A stretch of DNA of 64,000 nucleotides, taken from Paenibacillus lycopersici. GTDB taxonomy: Bacteria; Bacillota; Bacilli; Paenibacillales; Paenibacillaceae. The stretch is from assembly GCF_010119935.1 (NCBI RefSeq), contig NZ_CP048209.1, forward strand, positions 3,165,001 through 3,229,000, read 5' to 3'. Of the stretch, positions 40,382-50,203 are shown piece by piece (the first letter of the stretch is position 1; the number at the start of each line of letters is the position of its first letter). The position numbers were made by a program, and so were the translations under genes. Below the pieces are notes generated by a model. It was not told the origin of the DNA. It did no database searches and saw only the letters and a list, made by a program, of their open reading frames with translations.

Positions 40382-42214
40382 ATGCTGCAAGTAACGAACA
40401 GTCCGTTCGGACAAGAGCAGGTGGAGCTGCTTAACCGGCTGCTGCCTACGTTGACGGAAGGACAGAAAATTTGGTTAAGCGGATATTTGGCTGCGGCCTA
40501 TCAGCAGGTCGCCGTACAAACCGGAAGCCCGGCAGCCGCGCAAGGGGCGCAGGCGGCAAGCGCGCCGGCGGCGGCGCGGGAAGCGACCGTGCTCTTCGGC
40601 TCGCAGACCGGCAACAGCCAGAAACTGGCGAAGAAGCTGGCCGGCAAGCTGCAGGAGAACGGGCTGCAGGTCGCGCTTTCATCGATGATCGATTTTAAAC
40701 CGAACGCGCTCAAGAAGGTCGAGAACCTGTTCATCATCGTAAGCACGCATGGGGAAGGCGATCCGCCGGACAATGCGATTTCGTTCCACGACTATTTGCA
40801 CAGCAAGCGCGCGCCGCAGCTGAACGGCATGTCCTTCTCGGTGCTGGCGCTCGGCGACACGTCCTACGAATTCTTCTGCAAGACGGGCCGGGACTTCGAT
40901 CAGCGTCTCGAAGAGCTGGGCGCGGCGCGAATCGCTCCGCGGATCGATTGCGACGTCGATTTCGAAGACGCGGCAGGGCAGTGGATGGCGAGCGTTCTCG
41001 CCGCCCTGGGCTCTTCGGCGGCTGGCTCGGCGGCTTCGGCTAGTGCCGCAGCGGGCGCCGTATCGGCCGATAGCGAGCCGTCTGCGGAATATACGCGATC
41101 CAATCCGTATCCGGCGACCGTGCTCGATAATTTGAATTTGAACGGACGCGGTTCCGACCGCGAAACCCGTCACCTTGAAATTTCCATCGAAGGCTCCGGC
41201 ATTCGCTACGAGCCTGGCGACAGCGTCGGCATATATCCGCAGAATCATCCGCGGCTCGTCGACGAGTTGATCGAAGCGATGGCGTGGCAGCCCGATGAAT
41301 CCGTTCCGCTGCCGAAGAGCCCGGAACGGCGTCCGCTGCGCGAAGCGCTCGCGAACCATTTCGAGATCACCGTGCTTACGCCGCCTCTGATCGAGCAGCT
41401 GGCAGCGCTTGCGCCAGACAGCGGGCTCAACGGCTTGCTCGTTCCCGGCAAGGAACAGGAGCTGCGCGCCTACTGCAAAGGACGCGATCTGCTTGATCTG
41501 GCGCAGGATTACGACTTGAAAGGCATAACGGCCGAAGCGTTCGTCGCCCGGCTGCGCAAGCTGCCTCCGCGGCTGTATTCCATCGCCAGCAGCGCGAAAG
41601 CCTTCCCGGACGAGGTGCATCTGACGATTCGCAAGGTGCATTACGAGCATCTGGGGAGAGTCCGCTACGGCGTATGCTCGACGTTCGTCTCGGAGCGGCT
41701 GGAGCCGGGGCAGCAGCTGCCGTTGTTCGTGCAGGACAATCCGTACTTCAAGCTGCCGGCCGATCCGGATACGCCGATCATCATGATCGGACCGGGAACC
41801 GGCGTCGCGCCGTTCCGGGCGTTCCTCGGCGAGCGCGAGGAGCTCGGCGCGGAAGGGAAGACATGGCTGTTCTACGGCGATCAGCATTTTGCCTCGGATT
41901 TCCTCTATCAGGTGGAATGGCAGCGCTGGCTGAAGGACGGCGTGCTGACGCGCATGGACGTCGCATTCTCCCGGGATACGGAACAGAAGGTATACGTACA
42001 GCATCGGATGCTGGAGCATAGCAGGGACTTGTACGAATGGCTGCAAGAAGGCGCCGTCGTCTACGTCTGCGGCGACGAGAAGAAAATGGCGCATGACGTT
42101 CACGCGACGCTGCTTGCCATCCTGATGCGGGAAGGCGGCTTGAACGAAGAAGACGCCGCGGCGTACTTGTTCAAGATGCAGCAGGAGAAACGCTATCAAC
42201 GGGATGTCTATTGA
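40382..42214 (+). CDS. cysJ: Sulfite reductase (NADPH) flavoprotein alpha subunit
   Basis: A 610-residue diflavin reductase: N-terminal flavodoxin domain (FGSQTGNSQKLA at about 70-81, STHGEGDPPDN at about 120) for FMN, an Ala-rich linker (about 212-228), FAD domain with RLYSIASS (about 397-404), and NADPH domain ending in KMQQEKRYQRDVY. It passes electrons from NADPH to CysI for reduction of sulfite to sulfide in cysteine synthesis. It is followed by cysI after 37 bp. No S-box or T-box leader was seen in the roughly 200 bp upstream. Confidence 0.96.
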   Translation: MLQVTNSPFGQEQVELLNRLLPTLTEGQKIWLSGYLAAAYQQVAVQTGSPAAAQGAQAASAPAAAREATVLFGSQTGNSQKLAKKLAGKLQENGLQVALSSMIDFKPNALKKVENLFIIVSTHGEGDPPDNAISFHDYLHSKRAPQLNGMSFSVLALGDTSYEFFCKTGRDFDQRLEELGAARIAPRIDCDVDFEDAAGQWMASVLAALGSSAAGSAASASAAAGAVSADSEPSAEYTRSNPYPATVLDNLNLNGRGSDRETRHLEISIEGSGIRYEPGDSVGIYPQNHPRLVDELIEAMAWQPDESVPLPKSPERRPLREALANHFEITVLTPPLIEQLAALAPDSGLNGLLVPGKEQELRAYCKGRDLLDLAQDYDLKGITAEAFVARLRKLPPRLYSIASSAKAFPDEVHLTIRKVHYEHLGRVRYGVCSTFVSERLEPGQQLPLFVQDNPYFKLPADPDTPIIMIGPGTGVAPFRAFLGEREELGAEGKTWLFYGDQHFASDFLYQVEWQRWLKDGVLTRMDVAFSRDTEQKVYVQHRMLEHSRDLYEWLQEGAVVYVCGDEKKMAHDVHATLLAILMREGGLNEEDAAAYLFKMQQEKRYQRDVY

Positions 42215-42251
42215 GCCAACGAATCGAACTTAAGTGCAGGGAGGTTAGCGC

Positions 42252-43973
42252 ATGTCAGACAATAACTTGCTGTCGCCGAACAGCGCGCCGCACAGCGACG
42301 TAGAAGATATCAAGCTTCGCAGCCATTACTTGCGGGGGACGTTGGAGGAGTCGCTGAAAGACCAGATCACCGGCTCGATCTCCGAGGACGACAACCGTCT
42401 GATGAAATTTCACGGCAGCTACATGCAGGACGATCGTGACGTCCGCAACGAACGGAACCGGCAGAAGCTGGAGCCGGCCTATCAATTCATGGTGCGCGTC
42501 CGCGCTTCCGGCGGTATCGTAACGCCGGAGCAGTGGCTGATGATGGACCGGATCGCGCAGAAGTATGCGAACGATACGATCCGCCTGACGACGCGGCAAT
42601 CGTTCCAGCTGCACGGCGTAATCAAGTGGAACATGAAGCAGGTCATCCAGGAAGTCAACGCGGAGCTGCTCAGCACGCTCGCCGCCTGCGGCGACGTGAA
42701 CCGCAACGTCATGTGCAACCCGAACCCGAATCAGTCGGAGGTGCACGAAGAGGTATACGAGTGGGCGAAGCGAGTGAGCGCCCATCTCGATCCGCATACC
42801 CGCGCGTATCACGAGATTTGGCTCGACGAGGAGAAAGTCGCAAGCAGCGACGACGGGGAAGGGCAGGAGCCGATCTACGGCAAAGTGTATTTGCCCCGCA
42901 AATTCAAGATCGGCTTCGCGATTCCGCCGGCGAACGAGGTGGACGTCTTCTCCCAGGACCTGGGCTTCATCGCCATTCACGAGAACGGACGATTGCTCGG
43001 ATTCAACGTCGCGGTCGGCGGCGGCATGGGGATGTCGCACGGCGATCCGAAGACGTATCCGCAGGTCGCGCGCGTCATCGGGTTTGTCGCGCCGGAGCAA
43101 TTGATCGAGGTCGCCGAGAAGACGGTGACGATCCAGCGCGATTACGGCGACCGGGCGGTGCGCAAGCATGCGCGGTTCAAATATACGATCGACGACCGCG
43201 GCGTGCCTTGGTTCGTCGACGAGTTACAGAAGCGCCTGGGCTGGGAGCTTCAGGAGGCGCGATCCTACCGGTTCGAGCATAACGGCGACCGTTACGGCTG
43301 GGTGAAGGGCAGCAACAATAACTGGCACTATACATTGTTCATTCAGAACGGCCGCGTGAAGGACGACGGCGGATACCAGCTGATGACGGGGCTGCGCGAG
43401 ATCGCCAAGATCCACAAAGGCGATTTCCGCCTGACTCCGAACCAGAATCTGATCATCGGCAACGTGTCCGGCCAGAAGAAGAAGAAAATCGAGCAGCTGA
43501 TCGAGACGCACAAGCTGACCGACGGCTCCGCTTACTCGGCGCTGCGCCGCAACTCGATGGCTTGCGTCGCGCTGCCGACTTGCGGCCTCGCGATGGCCGA
43601 ATCGGAGCGCTACCTGCCGTCGCTGATCGACAAGCTGGAGCTGATCATGGACGAAGCCGGGCTGCGCGAGGACGAGATCGTCATCCGGATGACCGGCTGC
43701 CCGAACGGCTGCGCCCGTCCGGCACTAGCGGAAGTCTCGCTCATCGGCAAAGCGCCGGGCAAGTACAACCTGTATCTGGGCGGCGGCTTTACCGGCAACC
43801 GGCTTAACAAGCTGTACCGCGAAAACATCGGGGAGAACGAAATTTTGGGCGAGCTTCGCCCGATTCTGCTCCGGTATGCGAAAGAACGCCGCGATGGGGA
43901 ACGCTTCGGCGATTTCTGCATCCGCACCGAATACGTGAAAGAAGTGCACTCGGGCCTCGATTTCCATGACTGA
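42252..43973 (+). CDS. cysI: Sulfite reductase hemoprotein beta subunit
   Basis: A 573-residue protein with the siroheme and 4Fe-4S cysteines in [16 protein letters not shown] (CX5C) and [10 protein letters not shown] (CX3C), and substrate-binding arginines in TRQSFQLHG and the [11 protein letters not shown] region. Together with CysJ it catalyses the six-electron reduction of sulfite. GGAGG lies nine bases before the ATG. A strong terminator follows. Confidence 0.97.
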   Translation: MSDNNLLSPNSAPHSDVEDIKLRSHYLRGTLEESLKDQITGSISEDDNRLMKFHGSYMQDDRDVRNERNRQKLEPAYQFMVRVRASGGIVTPEQWLMMDRIAQKYANDTIRLTTRQSFQLHGVIKWNMKQVIQEVNAELLSTLAACGDVNRNVMCNPNPNQSEVHEEVYEWAKRVSAHLDPHTRAYHEIWLDEEKVASSDDGEGQEPIYGKVYLPRKFKIGFAIPPANEVDVFSQDLGFIAIHENGRLLGFNVAVGGGMGMSHGDPKTYPQVARVIGFVAPEQLIEVAEKTVTIQRDYGDRAVRKHARFKYTIDDRGVPWFVDELQKRLGWELQEARSYRFEHNGDRYGWVKGSNNNWHYTLFIQNGRVKDDGGYQLMTGLREIAKIHKGDFRLTPNQNLIIGNVSGQKKKKIEQLIETHKLTDGSAYSALRRNSMACVALPTCGLAMAESERYLPSLIDKLELIMDEAGLREDEIVIRMTGCPNGCARPALAEVSLIGKAPGKYNLYLGGGFTGNRLNKLYRENIGENEILGELRPILLRYAKERRDGERFGDFCIRTEYVKEVHSGLDFHD

Positions 43974-44052
43974 CGGCCGCTTCGCCGTCAAAGGCGTGCC
44001 TTGAATTCCATGCGCCTGAAGGCGTCGGAGAACGGCCAATCAAATTGCTCGG

Positions 44053-44092
44053 CTCAGCCTGTTGAGAAACGCTCAGCAGGCTGTTTTTTTTC
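44053..44092 (+). terminator. Intrinsic terminator of cysJI
   Basis: CAGCCTG(T)TGAG pairs with CTCA(G)CAGGCTG, followed by eight T. Confidence 0.92.
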
Positions 44093-44231
44093 TTCGTTAT
44101 CTTCACTTGATTGCCGCGTTAATGTTGCGAAGTGGATTTCTATTTTCAATCGTTAGTTTCAAAATATTTATTATTAAGAACACTAAAATCAATAAAATTA
44201 ACATTCGAATTAATATAATTGATTTTGGTGA

Positions 44232-44264
44232 TTTACAAATTGAAAAGGTTGAATTATAATTCAA
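44232..44264 (+). promoter_or_regulatory. Promoter with perfect 16-bp palindrome over the -10
   Basis: TTTACA (44232-44237), 17-bp spacer, TATAAT (44255-44260). TTGAATTATAATTCAA (44249-44264) is a perfect palindrome centred on the -10, so a dimeric repressor would block this promoter. The gap around it (44100-44285) is strongly AT-rich. Confidence 0.82.
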
Positions 44265-44285
44265 TTACAAAGAAAGGAGCAGCGT

Positions 44286-44651
44286 ATGAAGTATCCCATC
44301 CTCACGCAATGTCCCGTTTGCGATCATCCGCTGCACGCCGTCAAGCTGCAGTGCGGACATTGCCGAACGACGATCGAGAACAATTTTGAATTATCGAAGC
44401 TGGCTCTGCTCTCGTCCGAACAGCTCCATTTCGCGATCACTTTCCTCGTGAACAGGGGCAATATCAAGGAAGTGGAGAAAGAGCTCGGCATATCGTACCC
44501 GACCGTGCGCGGCAAGCTCAATGACATCATTGCGGCTCTCGGATACGATACGCGGAAGAAGCCGGAAATCGACGAGAAGAAGGTCATTTCCATGCTGGAG
44601 AACGGCGAGATCAGCGCCGACGAAGCGGTCAAGATGTTAAAGGATGAATAA
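44286..44651 (+). CDS. DUF2089 protein with zinc ribbon and HTH-like core
   Basis: A 121-residue protein. Residues 9-26 carry a zinc ribbon (CPVCDHPL, CGHC), the middle (about 40-90) a sigma-factor-like helix-turn-helix (IKEVEKELGISYPTVRGKLN), and the C-terminus (EKKVISMLENGEISADEAVK) a SHOCT-like helical pair. DUF2089 proteins are likely transcription regulators; the palindrome in the promoter is a candidate autoregulatory site. AAAGGAG precedes the ATG. First of a three-gene operon. Confidence 0.88.
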   Translation: MKYPILTQCPVCDHPLHAVKLQCGHCRTTIENNFELSKLALLSSEQLHFAITFLVNRGNIKEVEKELGISYPTVRGKLNDIIAALGYDTRKKPEIDEKKVISMLENGEISADEAVKMLKDE

Positions 44652-44664
44652 GGAGGCGGAGACG

Positions 44665-45069
44665 ATGAAAGAAGAAATCGGCAAGGTGCTGTCCATGGTG
44701 CAGGATGGCAGGATTGATCCCGACAAAGCATCCGAGCTTATTGCCGCGCTTAAGGAGAAGCAGCCGGCCAATGCGGCGCTGGCCGTCCAGCCCAGATTGT
44801 CATCGGCATCCGGCGTATACTTAAACAAAATATTGAAAATACGGGTCACCTCCCAAGATAACGATACGGTCAACGTCAATTTGCCGATGAGATTGGTGAA
44901 GGCGGTGCTCGGGGCAGGGCACAGCATCGCGGCCAATATTCCGCAGGCAGCGAAATACGTGAAGGAAATCGATATCAACATGCTGATCGATGCGATCGAG
45001 CATGAGCTTGACGGCCAAATCATCGACATTCGCTCCGGCGAAGATACCGTCTCCGTCATCATCGAGTGA
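44665..45069 (+). CDS. SHOCT-like/YvlB-type N-terminal domain protein
   Basis: A 134-residue protein starting with a helical SHOCT-like segment (KVLSMVQDGRIDPDKASELI) similar to the tail of the DUF2089 protein, followed by a beta-rich domain (VNVNLPMRLVKAVL) known from bacillar proteins next to DUF2089 and DUF4097. AAGGAGG lies eight bases before ATG 44665, which is preferred over ATG 44644 in the preceding stop region. Function unknown; probably a partner or anti-regulator. Confidence 0.8.
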   Translation: MKEEIGKVLSMVQDGRIDPDKASELIAALKEKQPANAALAVQPRLSSASGVYLNKILKIRVTSQDNDTVNVNLPMRLVKAVLGAGHSIAANIPQAAKYVKEIDINMLIDAIEHELDGQIIDIRSGEDTVSVIIE

Positions 45070-45075
45070 CCGCTC

Positions 45076-45420
45076 ATGATTACTGTGAAGGTGAAGAGTA
45101 AGGAGCACGCTTTTACGATTCCGGTTCCCTATATCGTATTGCGAATGGGATGCATTATCCTGACTTCAGGTTTCGTTATGCGCAAACTGAAGGTATGGCT
45201 GAACAAGCGTGGCGGACACACGGTTCTGCAAGCGGGCGGCAAGGCTGAATTCGGACCGGACCGCAGCCGGGTCGGAATTAACCTGGTGCTGACGACGCTC
45301 GAACAACATCGTACGAAACGGGCGATTCGGAAGCTCATTCGGGAGCTGCAGCGCTGCAAAGGGACGGTTCTGGTCGATGTCCGGGCGCAGGACGGTACGG
45401 AAGTGATGATTAGATTGTAG
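45076..45420 (+). CDS. Protein of unknown function, third gene of the DUF2089 operon
   Basis: A 114-residue protein with one hydrophobic segment (about 15-38: VPYIVLRMGCIILTSGFVM) and a basic, soluble C-terminal part. It begins six bases after the previous stop without a clear ribosome binding site, so translational coupling is likely. No family recognised; the position suggests a membrane partner of the two regulators. Confidence 0.75.
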   Translation: MITVKVKSKEHAFTIPVPYIVLRMGCIILTSGFVMRKLKVWLNKRGGHTVLQAGGKAEFGPDRSRVGINLVLTTLEQHRTKRAIRKLIRELQRCKGTVLVDVRAQDGTEVMIRL

Positions 45421-45497
45421 GCGCTTGCGCGTACCCGGTCTGTGTATGCTCTTAACCGAAAGAAATTTCAGTTGAGCTCAATGATTGGTGAATGTCG

Positions 45498-45529
45498 AAC
45501 AGCCCTCATCTTCTGATGGGGGCTGTTTG
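45498..45529 (+). terminator. Terminator of the DUF2089 operon
   Basis: AACAGCCC pairs with GGGCTGTT, with inner TCATC/GATG; a short T stretch follows. Confidence 0.7.
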
Positions 45530-45610
45530 CATGCGCGCGATTCCGGCGAGAGCGCCAATGCGCCGGGAATCCGCTTGACGAATTGCGTTGCGGTCGTTAT
45601 TTCCTGGCAT

Positions 45611-45640
45611 ACATAATTATGGCTAAGGCGGCGCATAGTA
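45611..45640 (+). promoter_or_regulatory. Sigma-G-like promoter of the ger operon
   Basis: ACATA (45611-45615), 18 bp, CATAGTA (45634-45640). The -10 shares ATAGTA with the SASP promoter, and spacing is identical. The fit to the consensus is partial, so confidence is moderate. Confidence 0.45.
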
Positions 45641-45695
45641 ACCTTGGAATAATTATGAAGCGGCACCGAGCGATTACGGAAAGGGGAGGACGCGC

Positions 45696-47642
45696 ATGTC
45701 TATGCGCAGCTGGTTTACTTCGAAAGGCGTGAAAGCTCCGAGTCGGAAATCGTCTTCCCCTATACTGGAACAGCTGGCGGAGCAGCATATGGACGGCAAT
45801 CTGGAGAACACGCTCAAGACGGTCGAGGACGCGATGGCGGACGAATTCGATTTTATCGTTCGCCGCTTTCACGCGTTCGGCCGTTTCCCGGCCGCGCTGA
45901 TCTACTATTCCAGCATGATCGACCAAGTGATGATCAACCATGATTTGCTGAAGCCGCTTATGCAGAAGACGGCGGGACTTGAGTGCCAGACGATCGAAAC
46001 GAGCCGGCTGCCGGATCTCATCCTGAACGATACGCTCTATCATAGCGACGTCAATATCGAAGGTCAGCTGAATTTGGTCATTGAAGGCATTCTGTGCGGC
46101 AATACGGCGCTGCTCATCGAAGGACTGGATCAGGCGTTCATTGTCCGGACCTGCAACATCAACAAGCGGGCGGTCGACCAGCCGGCGACCGAACAGGTCA
46201 TTCGCGGACCGCGCGAAGGCTTCATCGAGATCTTGGATACGAATATCGCGCTCATCCGGTACCGATTGCAAACGCCGGATCTGCGCTTCCGCTCCATGAC
46301 GATCGGCCGCAGAAGCAAATCGCGCGTTGCCGTCTGCTTCATCCAGGGGATTACGAGTCCGGAGCTGGTCGATGAGGTCGAGAAACGGTTGTCCGCCATC
46401 GATATCGACGCCGTGCTTGATTCCGGGTACCTGGAACAGTTCATCGAAGACAATCACTACTCGCCGTTTCCGCAGGTGCAATATACGGAGCGGCCCGACA
46501 AAGTAGCCGCGAATCTGTTGGAAGGCCGGATCGCCATACTTGTCAACGGGTCGCCGCTCGCGCTGATGGTGCCGACGGTATTCAACCAGTTCTATCAGAC
46601 GGTCGAGGATTATACGGAGCGTTTCGTCCTGATGAGTGCCATTCGCGTCGCGCGGTTTATCGCGCTCGTGTTTTCACTCATTTTTCCATCTCTGTATGTC
46701 TCCATCATTTCGTTCAATCCGGAGCTCATTCCGACGGAATTCGCCGTCGCGGTCGCGGGCGGACGGGCAGGCGTCCCATGGCCGGCTGTCGTCGAGGTGC
46801 TGATCATCGAGATATCGATGGAGGTACTTCGGGAAGCGACGATCCGTCTGCCGCAGCAGGTCGGCGGCGCGCTCTCGATCGTCGGCGTCCTCGTCATCGG
46901 CCAGGCAGCCGTTGCCGCGGGCTTCGCCAGCCCGATCACGGTCGTCATCATCGCGCTTACGACGATCGGCTCCTTCGCGACGCCGGCCTACAACGCGGCG
47001 CTTGCACTGCGGCTGCTCCGGTTCCCGCTCATCATCATGGCGGGCATATTCGGGCTCTACGGGGTCATGATCGGCTTCATTCTCATTGCGAACCATATGT
47101 TGTCGCTGAAGTCGTTCGGCGTTCCGTATTTGAGTCCGATCGTGCCCGGCAATTTCCAGGGCATGAAAGATACGGTCATCCGCGCGCCGTTGTCGTGGAT
47201 GAAGGAACGCCCGTCCTTCTTGATGCCGCTGGATAAAACCCGGATCGGCCAGTCGACGGTCGAGGCGATGAATAAACCGGTGCACGACGCCCTGGATCCC
47301 ATGACGATCAAGGCTGAGCAGAGCGGCAATCGGCGAGGGAAGATTAACGAGCATAACGATCAAGGCGGGCAAGGCCAACAAGGCAGCCAGGCCCAAGGCC
47401 AGCAAAGCGGACAAGACGGGCAAAGCGGGCAAGGCCAACAAGGCGGGCAAAACGAGCAAAGCGGTCAAGACCAGCAAGCCGGCCAAGACAATGATCAGCA
47501 AGACGAACAAGACCAGCCAGCCGGCCAGGACAATGGCCAGCAAGACGGGCAAAGCGATCAGGGCAGCCAGAACAGTGGAAACCGGCAGGGCGGCACGAAC
47601 CGGCAGTCCGACAACGCGAACGGCGACGGAAAGGGGAACTGA
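45696..47642 (+). CDS. gerKA: Spore germination receptor A subunit
   Basis: A 648-residue GerA-family protein: N-terminal soluble domain (about 1-300), then five or so membrane helices (about 315-485) with the conserved PFPQVQYTERPD and RPSFLMPLD regions. A long hydrophilic tail (about 548-648) is built of Gln/Gly/Ser/Asp repeats (GQQGGQ, QSGQD), much longer than in B. subtilis GerAA. The protein sits in the spore inner membrane and, with the B and C subunits, senses germinants. A GGGGAGG site precedes the ATG. The symbol denotes the family, not a proven ortholog. Confidence 0.93.
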   Translation: MSMRSWFTSKGVKAPSRKSSSPILEQLAEQHMDGNLENTLKTVEDAMADEFDFIVRRFHAFGRFPAALIYYSSMIDQVMINHDLLKPLMQKTAGLECQTIETSRLPDLILNDTLYHSDVNIEGQLNLVIEGILCGNTALLIEGLDQAFIVRTCNINKRAVDQPATEQVIRGPREGFIEILDTNIALIRYRLQTPDLRFRSMTIGRRSKSRVAVCFIQGITSPELVDEVEKRLSAIDIDAVLDSGYLEQFIEDNHYSPFPQVQYTERPDKVAANLLEGRIAILVNGSPLALMVPTVFNQFYQTVEDYTERFVLMSAIRVARFIALVFSLIFPSLYVSIISFNPELIPTEFAVAVAGGRAGVPWPAVVEVLIIEISMEVLREATIRLPQQVGGALSIVGVLVIGQAAVAAGFASPITVVIIALTTIGSFATPAYNAALALRLLRFPLIIMAGIFGLYGVMIGFILIANHMLSLKSFGVPYLSPIVPGNFQGMKDTVIRAPLSWMKERPSFLMPLDKTRIGQSTVEAMNKPVHDALDPMTIKAEQSGNRRGKINEHNDQGGQGQQGSQAQGQQSGQDGQSGQGQQGGQNEQSGQDQQAGQDNDQQDEQDQPAGQDNGQQDGQSDQGSQNSGNRQGGTNRQSDNANGDGKGN

Positions 47643-47645
47643 ACG

Positions 47646-48767
47646 ATGAATAATTTGCGTCAAATAACGGCGATCCAGACATCGGCGATATTAGCCAGCA
47701 GTATTATCGGCGTAGGCGTGCTTGCGCTCCCGCTGTTCGCCGTCAAGGCGGCGGACTCCGGGGCGCCGCTCGTTACGCTGCTTGGCATGGGGCTCGGTTA
47801 TGTCGGCCTGTTCATCATTACCCTGCTAGGCGTTCGGTTCCCGAATCAGTCCATCATTCGGTACAGCGAAGCGATTATCGGCCGCTGGCTGGCATGGATC
47901 GGCAGTATTGCGATTATCGCCTTCTTCGCCATCCTGACGTCGCTGGCCGCGCGGGAATTCGGGGAAGTCGTCGTCACCTCCGTCTTGAAGCGCACCCCGG
48001 TCGAGGTTACCGTTATCGTCATGCTGGCGCTGGCGACCCTTTCCTGCAGGAACGGCATCCGGACGTTCGCGTACATGCACCATTTTTATTTTCCGCTGCT
48101 CCTAGGGCCGGGCTTCCTGATCGTCGCGCTCTCCATGAAGAACGCGGACTGGATCAACCTGCAGCCGATATGGGGCAACGATCCGAGCGGCATGCTGCAC
48201 GGCATCACGACCGTCGCGTCCTTGTTTCAGGGCTCGTTCGTGATGACGCTCATCATCCCCGCCATGCGCCGGCCCGATCGGGCCATACTGGCCAGCTTCT
48301 GGGGCATCGTTATCGCCGGAGGCTTATACGTATCGATCGTCATCGCCGCCGTGAGCGTGTTCGGGCCCGAAGAAATCAAGCATTTGCTCTGGCCGACGCT
48401 TGAGCTGGCGAAGGCGACGACGCTGCCCGCGAACGTACTGGAGCGGCTGGACGCAGCCTTCTTGGCGGTCTGGGTCATGGCGGTCTTCACGACGCTGCTG
48501 ACCACCTATTTCTTGACGATCCGGATGACGACCGAGCTGTTCCGGCTGAAGGACCATAAGGCGTTCTCCAGCTTCTTCATGCCGTTCGTCTTCATTCTGG
48601 CGCTCATTCCGAAGAACGTCTTTCAGATGTACGACATCATCGAGCTCGTCGGAACGATCGGATTGGTGATCACGATCGGCTACCCTGGATTGCTGCTGAT
48701 CGTGGCGCTTATCCGCAAGAAGCGGGGGAATCGACCGAATGAACAAGCGATGGAGCAGTCTCGTTAA
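47646..48767 (+). CDS. gerKB: Spore germination receptor B subunit (permease)
   Basis: A 373-residue endospore germination permease with ten membrane helices (APC-superfamily fold), beginning QITAIQTSAILASSIIGVGV, the glycine-rich TM1 motif where germinant binds. It starts four bases after the A-subunit stop and overlaps the C-subunit gene by 29 bp. Confidence 0.94.
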   Translation: MNNLRQITAIQTSAILASSIIGVGVLALPLFAVKAADSGAPLVTLLGMGLGYVGLFIITLLGVRFPNQSIIRYSEAIIGRWLAWIGSIAIIAFFAILTSLAAREFGEVVVTSVLKRTPVEVTVIVMLALATLSCRNGIRTFAYMHHFYFPLLLGPGFLIVALSMKNADWINLQPIWGNDPSGMLHGITTVASLFQGSFVMTLIIPAMRRPDRAILASFWGIVIAGGLYVSIVIAAVSVFGPEEIKHLLWPTLELAKATTLPANVLERLDAAFLAVWVMAVFTTLLTTYFLTIRMTTELFRLKDHKAFSSFFMPFVFILALIPKNVFQMYDIIELVGTIGLVITIGYPGLLLIVALIRKKRGNRPNEQAMEQSR

Positions 48768-49965
48768 GCTGTCCGCCGCGATGGCACTGCTCGTCCCGCT
48801 GCTTGCGGGCTGCTGGGACCGGCTCGAAATCGAAGACCGTGCCGTCGTGCTCGGCGTTTCGATCGATAAGGCCAAACGGGGCAGCGATAACGACGATGTC
48901 ACCCACTATAGCGGCACTATGCCCGCACCGCAGCTGGGCATGATCCGGGTAGCGGTGCAGATCGCCCTGCCGGGGAGGATTCCGTTAGGTCCCGGCGAAG
49001 GCGGCGGCGGTACGTCGGATCCGAAGCAGACGGTATGGTTGATCCACGTGGACGGCTACACGCTCGATGACGCGTTCATGAAATTGCAGCAGCAGGTCTC
49101 GAGCCGGATTTTCTTCGGCCATTTGCGCGTCATCGTCATCTCCCAGGAATACGCCAAGACCGGCATCGACAACGTGAACGATTTCTTCCGGCGCAATTCG
49201 GAGGTTCGCCGAATGGCCTGGCTGATGGTGTCCAAAGGCAGCGCCATGGCATTCTTGAAGGCCGCGCCCAAGCTGGAGCGGATTCCGACGCTGTATCTCA
49301 TGTCCACGCTGGACGAAGGCATCAACATGGGAAAATTTCCGCGGGATTACATCGGCATCTTCTGGAGCAATTCCTCCAAGAAAGGCGAAGAGGGCTTTCT
49401 GCCGTACGTGGAGCTTCGCGAGGAGCAGAATGTCGAAATCCAGGGCTTGGCTTATTTCAAAGGCTCGAAGATGATGGGCACGACGAAGCCGCTGCAGATC
49501 GGCTCGTTCATGGCGATCAAGGGCGTTAATCCTGCCGGCTACCACGTCTACGTCATGCTGGAGGGACCTCAGCGGATGGTGATGACGACCACGACGCATC
49601 GCAATACGAAGTGGAAGGCAAGCATCCGGGACGGCAAGCCTCATTTCACGATCCAGATCGTGCTGGAAGTCAACATCGAAGAGAAGCTGAACAAGGAGTT
49701 CAAATTGGATCAACCGGGCGTTGTCCAGCAAATTCAAGACGTCGAGGTAGGCAAGGCCAAGAAGCTTTGCCGGCAGTTGATCGAGCAGACGCAGCGCGTG
49801 GGCAGCGATATTTTCGGATTCGGCGAATACATTCGCGCGAAGAAGCCTGGCTACTGGAACGCCAAGATCAAAACGAAGGAACAATGGCAGGAGACGTACA
49901 AGGACATGGACTTCGATATCAATGTTATCGTCAACGTCAGACGCGTCGGCATGAAGGCGAGCTGA
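48739..49965 (+). CDS. gerKC: Spore germination receptor C subunit (lipoprotein)
   Basis: A 408-residue lipoprotein. The lipobox LLAGC followed by WDRLEIEDRAVV is the GerC family signature; Cys at about residue 24 is lipidated and the rest faces outside the inner membrane. It overlaps the B-subunit gene by 29 bp, a common coupling in ger operons. A 71-residue membrane protein follows in the same transcript. Confidence 0.95.
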   Translation: MNKRWSSLVKLSAAMALLVPLLAGCWDRLEIEDRAVVLGVSIDKAKRGSDNDDVTHYSGTMPAPQLGMIRVAVQIALPGRIPLGPGEGGGGTSDPKQTVWLIHVDGYTLDDAFMKLQQQVSSRIFFGHLRVIVISQEYAKTGIDNVNDFFRRNSEVRRMAWLMVSKGSAMAFLKAAPKLERIPTLYLMSTLDEGINMGKFPRDYIGIFWSNSSKKGEEGFLPYVELREEQNVEIQGLAYFKGSKMMGTTKPLQIGSFMAIKGVNPAGYHVYVMLEGPQRMVMTTTTHRNTKWKASIRDGKPHFTIQIVLEVNIEEKLNKEFKLDQPGVVQQIQDVEVGKAKKLCRQLIEQTQRVGSDIFGFGEYIRAKKPGYWNAKIKTKEQWQETYKDMDFDINVIVNVRRVGMKAS

Positions 49966-49987
49966 CCGCAGATACCGGGAGGAATGA

Positions 49988-50203
49988 ATGATGCTCAGCG
50001 GCTTTCTCAGCGGCTATACCATCAGCTTCATCAGTTACGCGGTGCCGTTGCTGCTCGTGACCGGATTCATTCTGGTACGTTTCGACGCCGCCGGGTACAA
50101 GAAAGAGCAGATGCGAACGGAACAGATGCTCTCCCGGTTCCTGGGCTGGACGAACGTCACGCTGGGCGCTGCCTTGTACGTGTTGAAGAGCATCTTTTTC
50201 TGA
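49988..50203 (+). CDS. Small membrane protein of the ger operon
   Basis: A 71-residue protein with two membrane helices (about 8-29 and 50-70) separated by a charged loop (DAAGYKKEQMRTEQ). It begins 23 bp after gerC with GGGAGG before ATGATG. Small proteins of the CLC_0170 type are found beside germination operons in clostridia and bacilli; this one looks similar. It may be an accessory (D-like) subunit. Confidence 0.78.
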   Translation: MMLSGFLSGYTISFISYAVPLLLVTGFILVRFDAAGYKKEQMRTEQMLSRFLGWTNVTLGAALYVLKSIFF

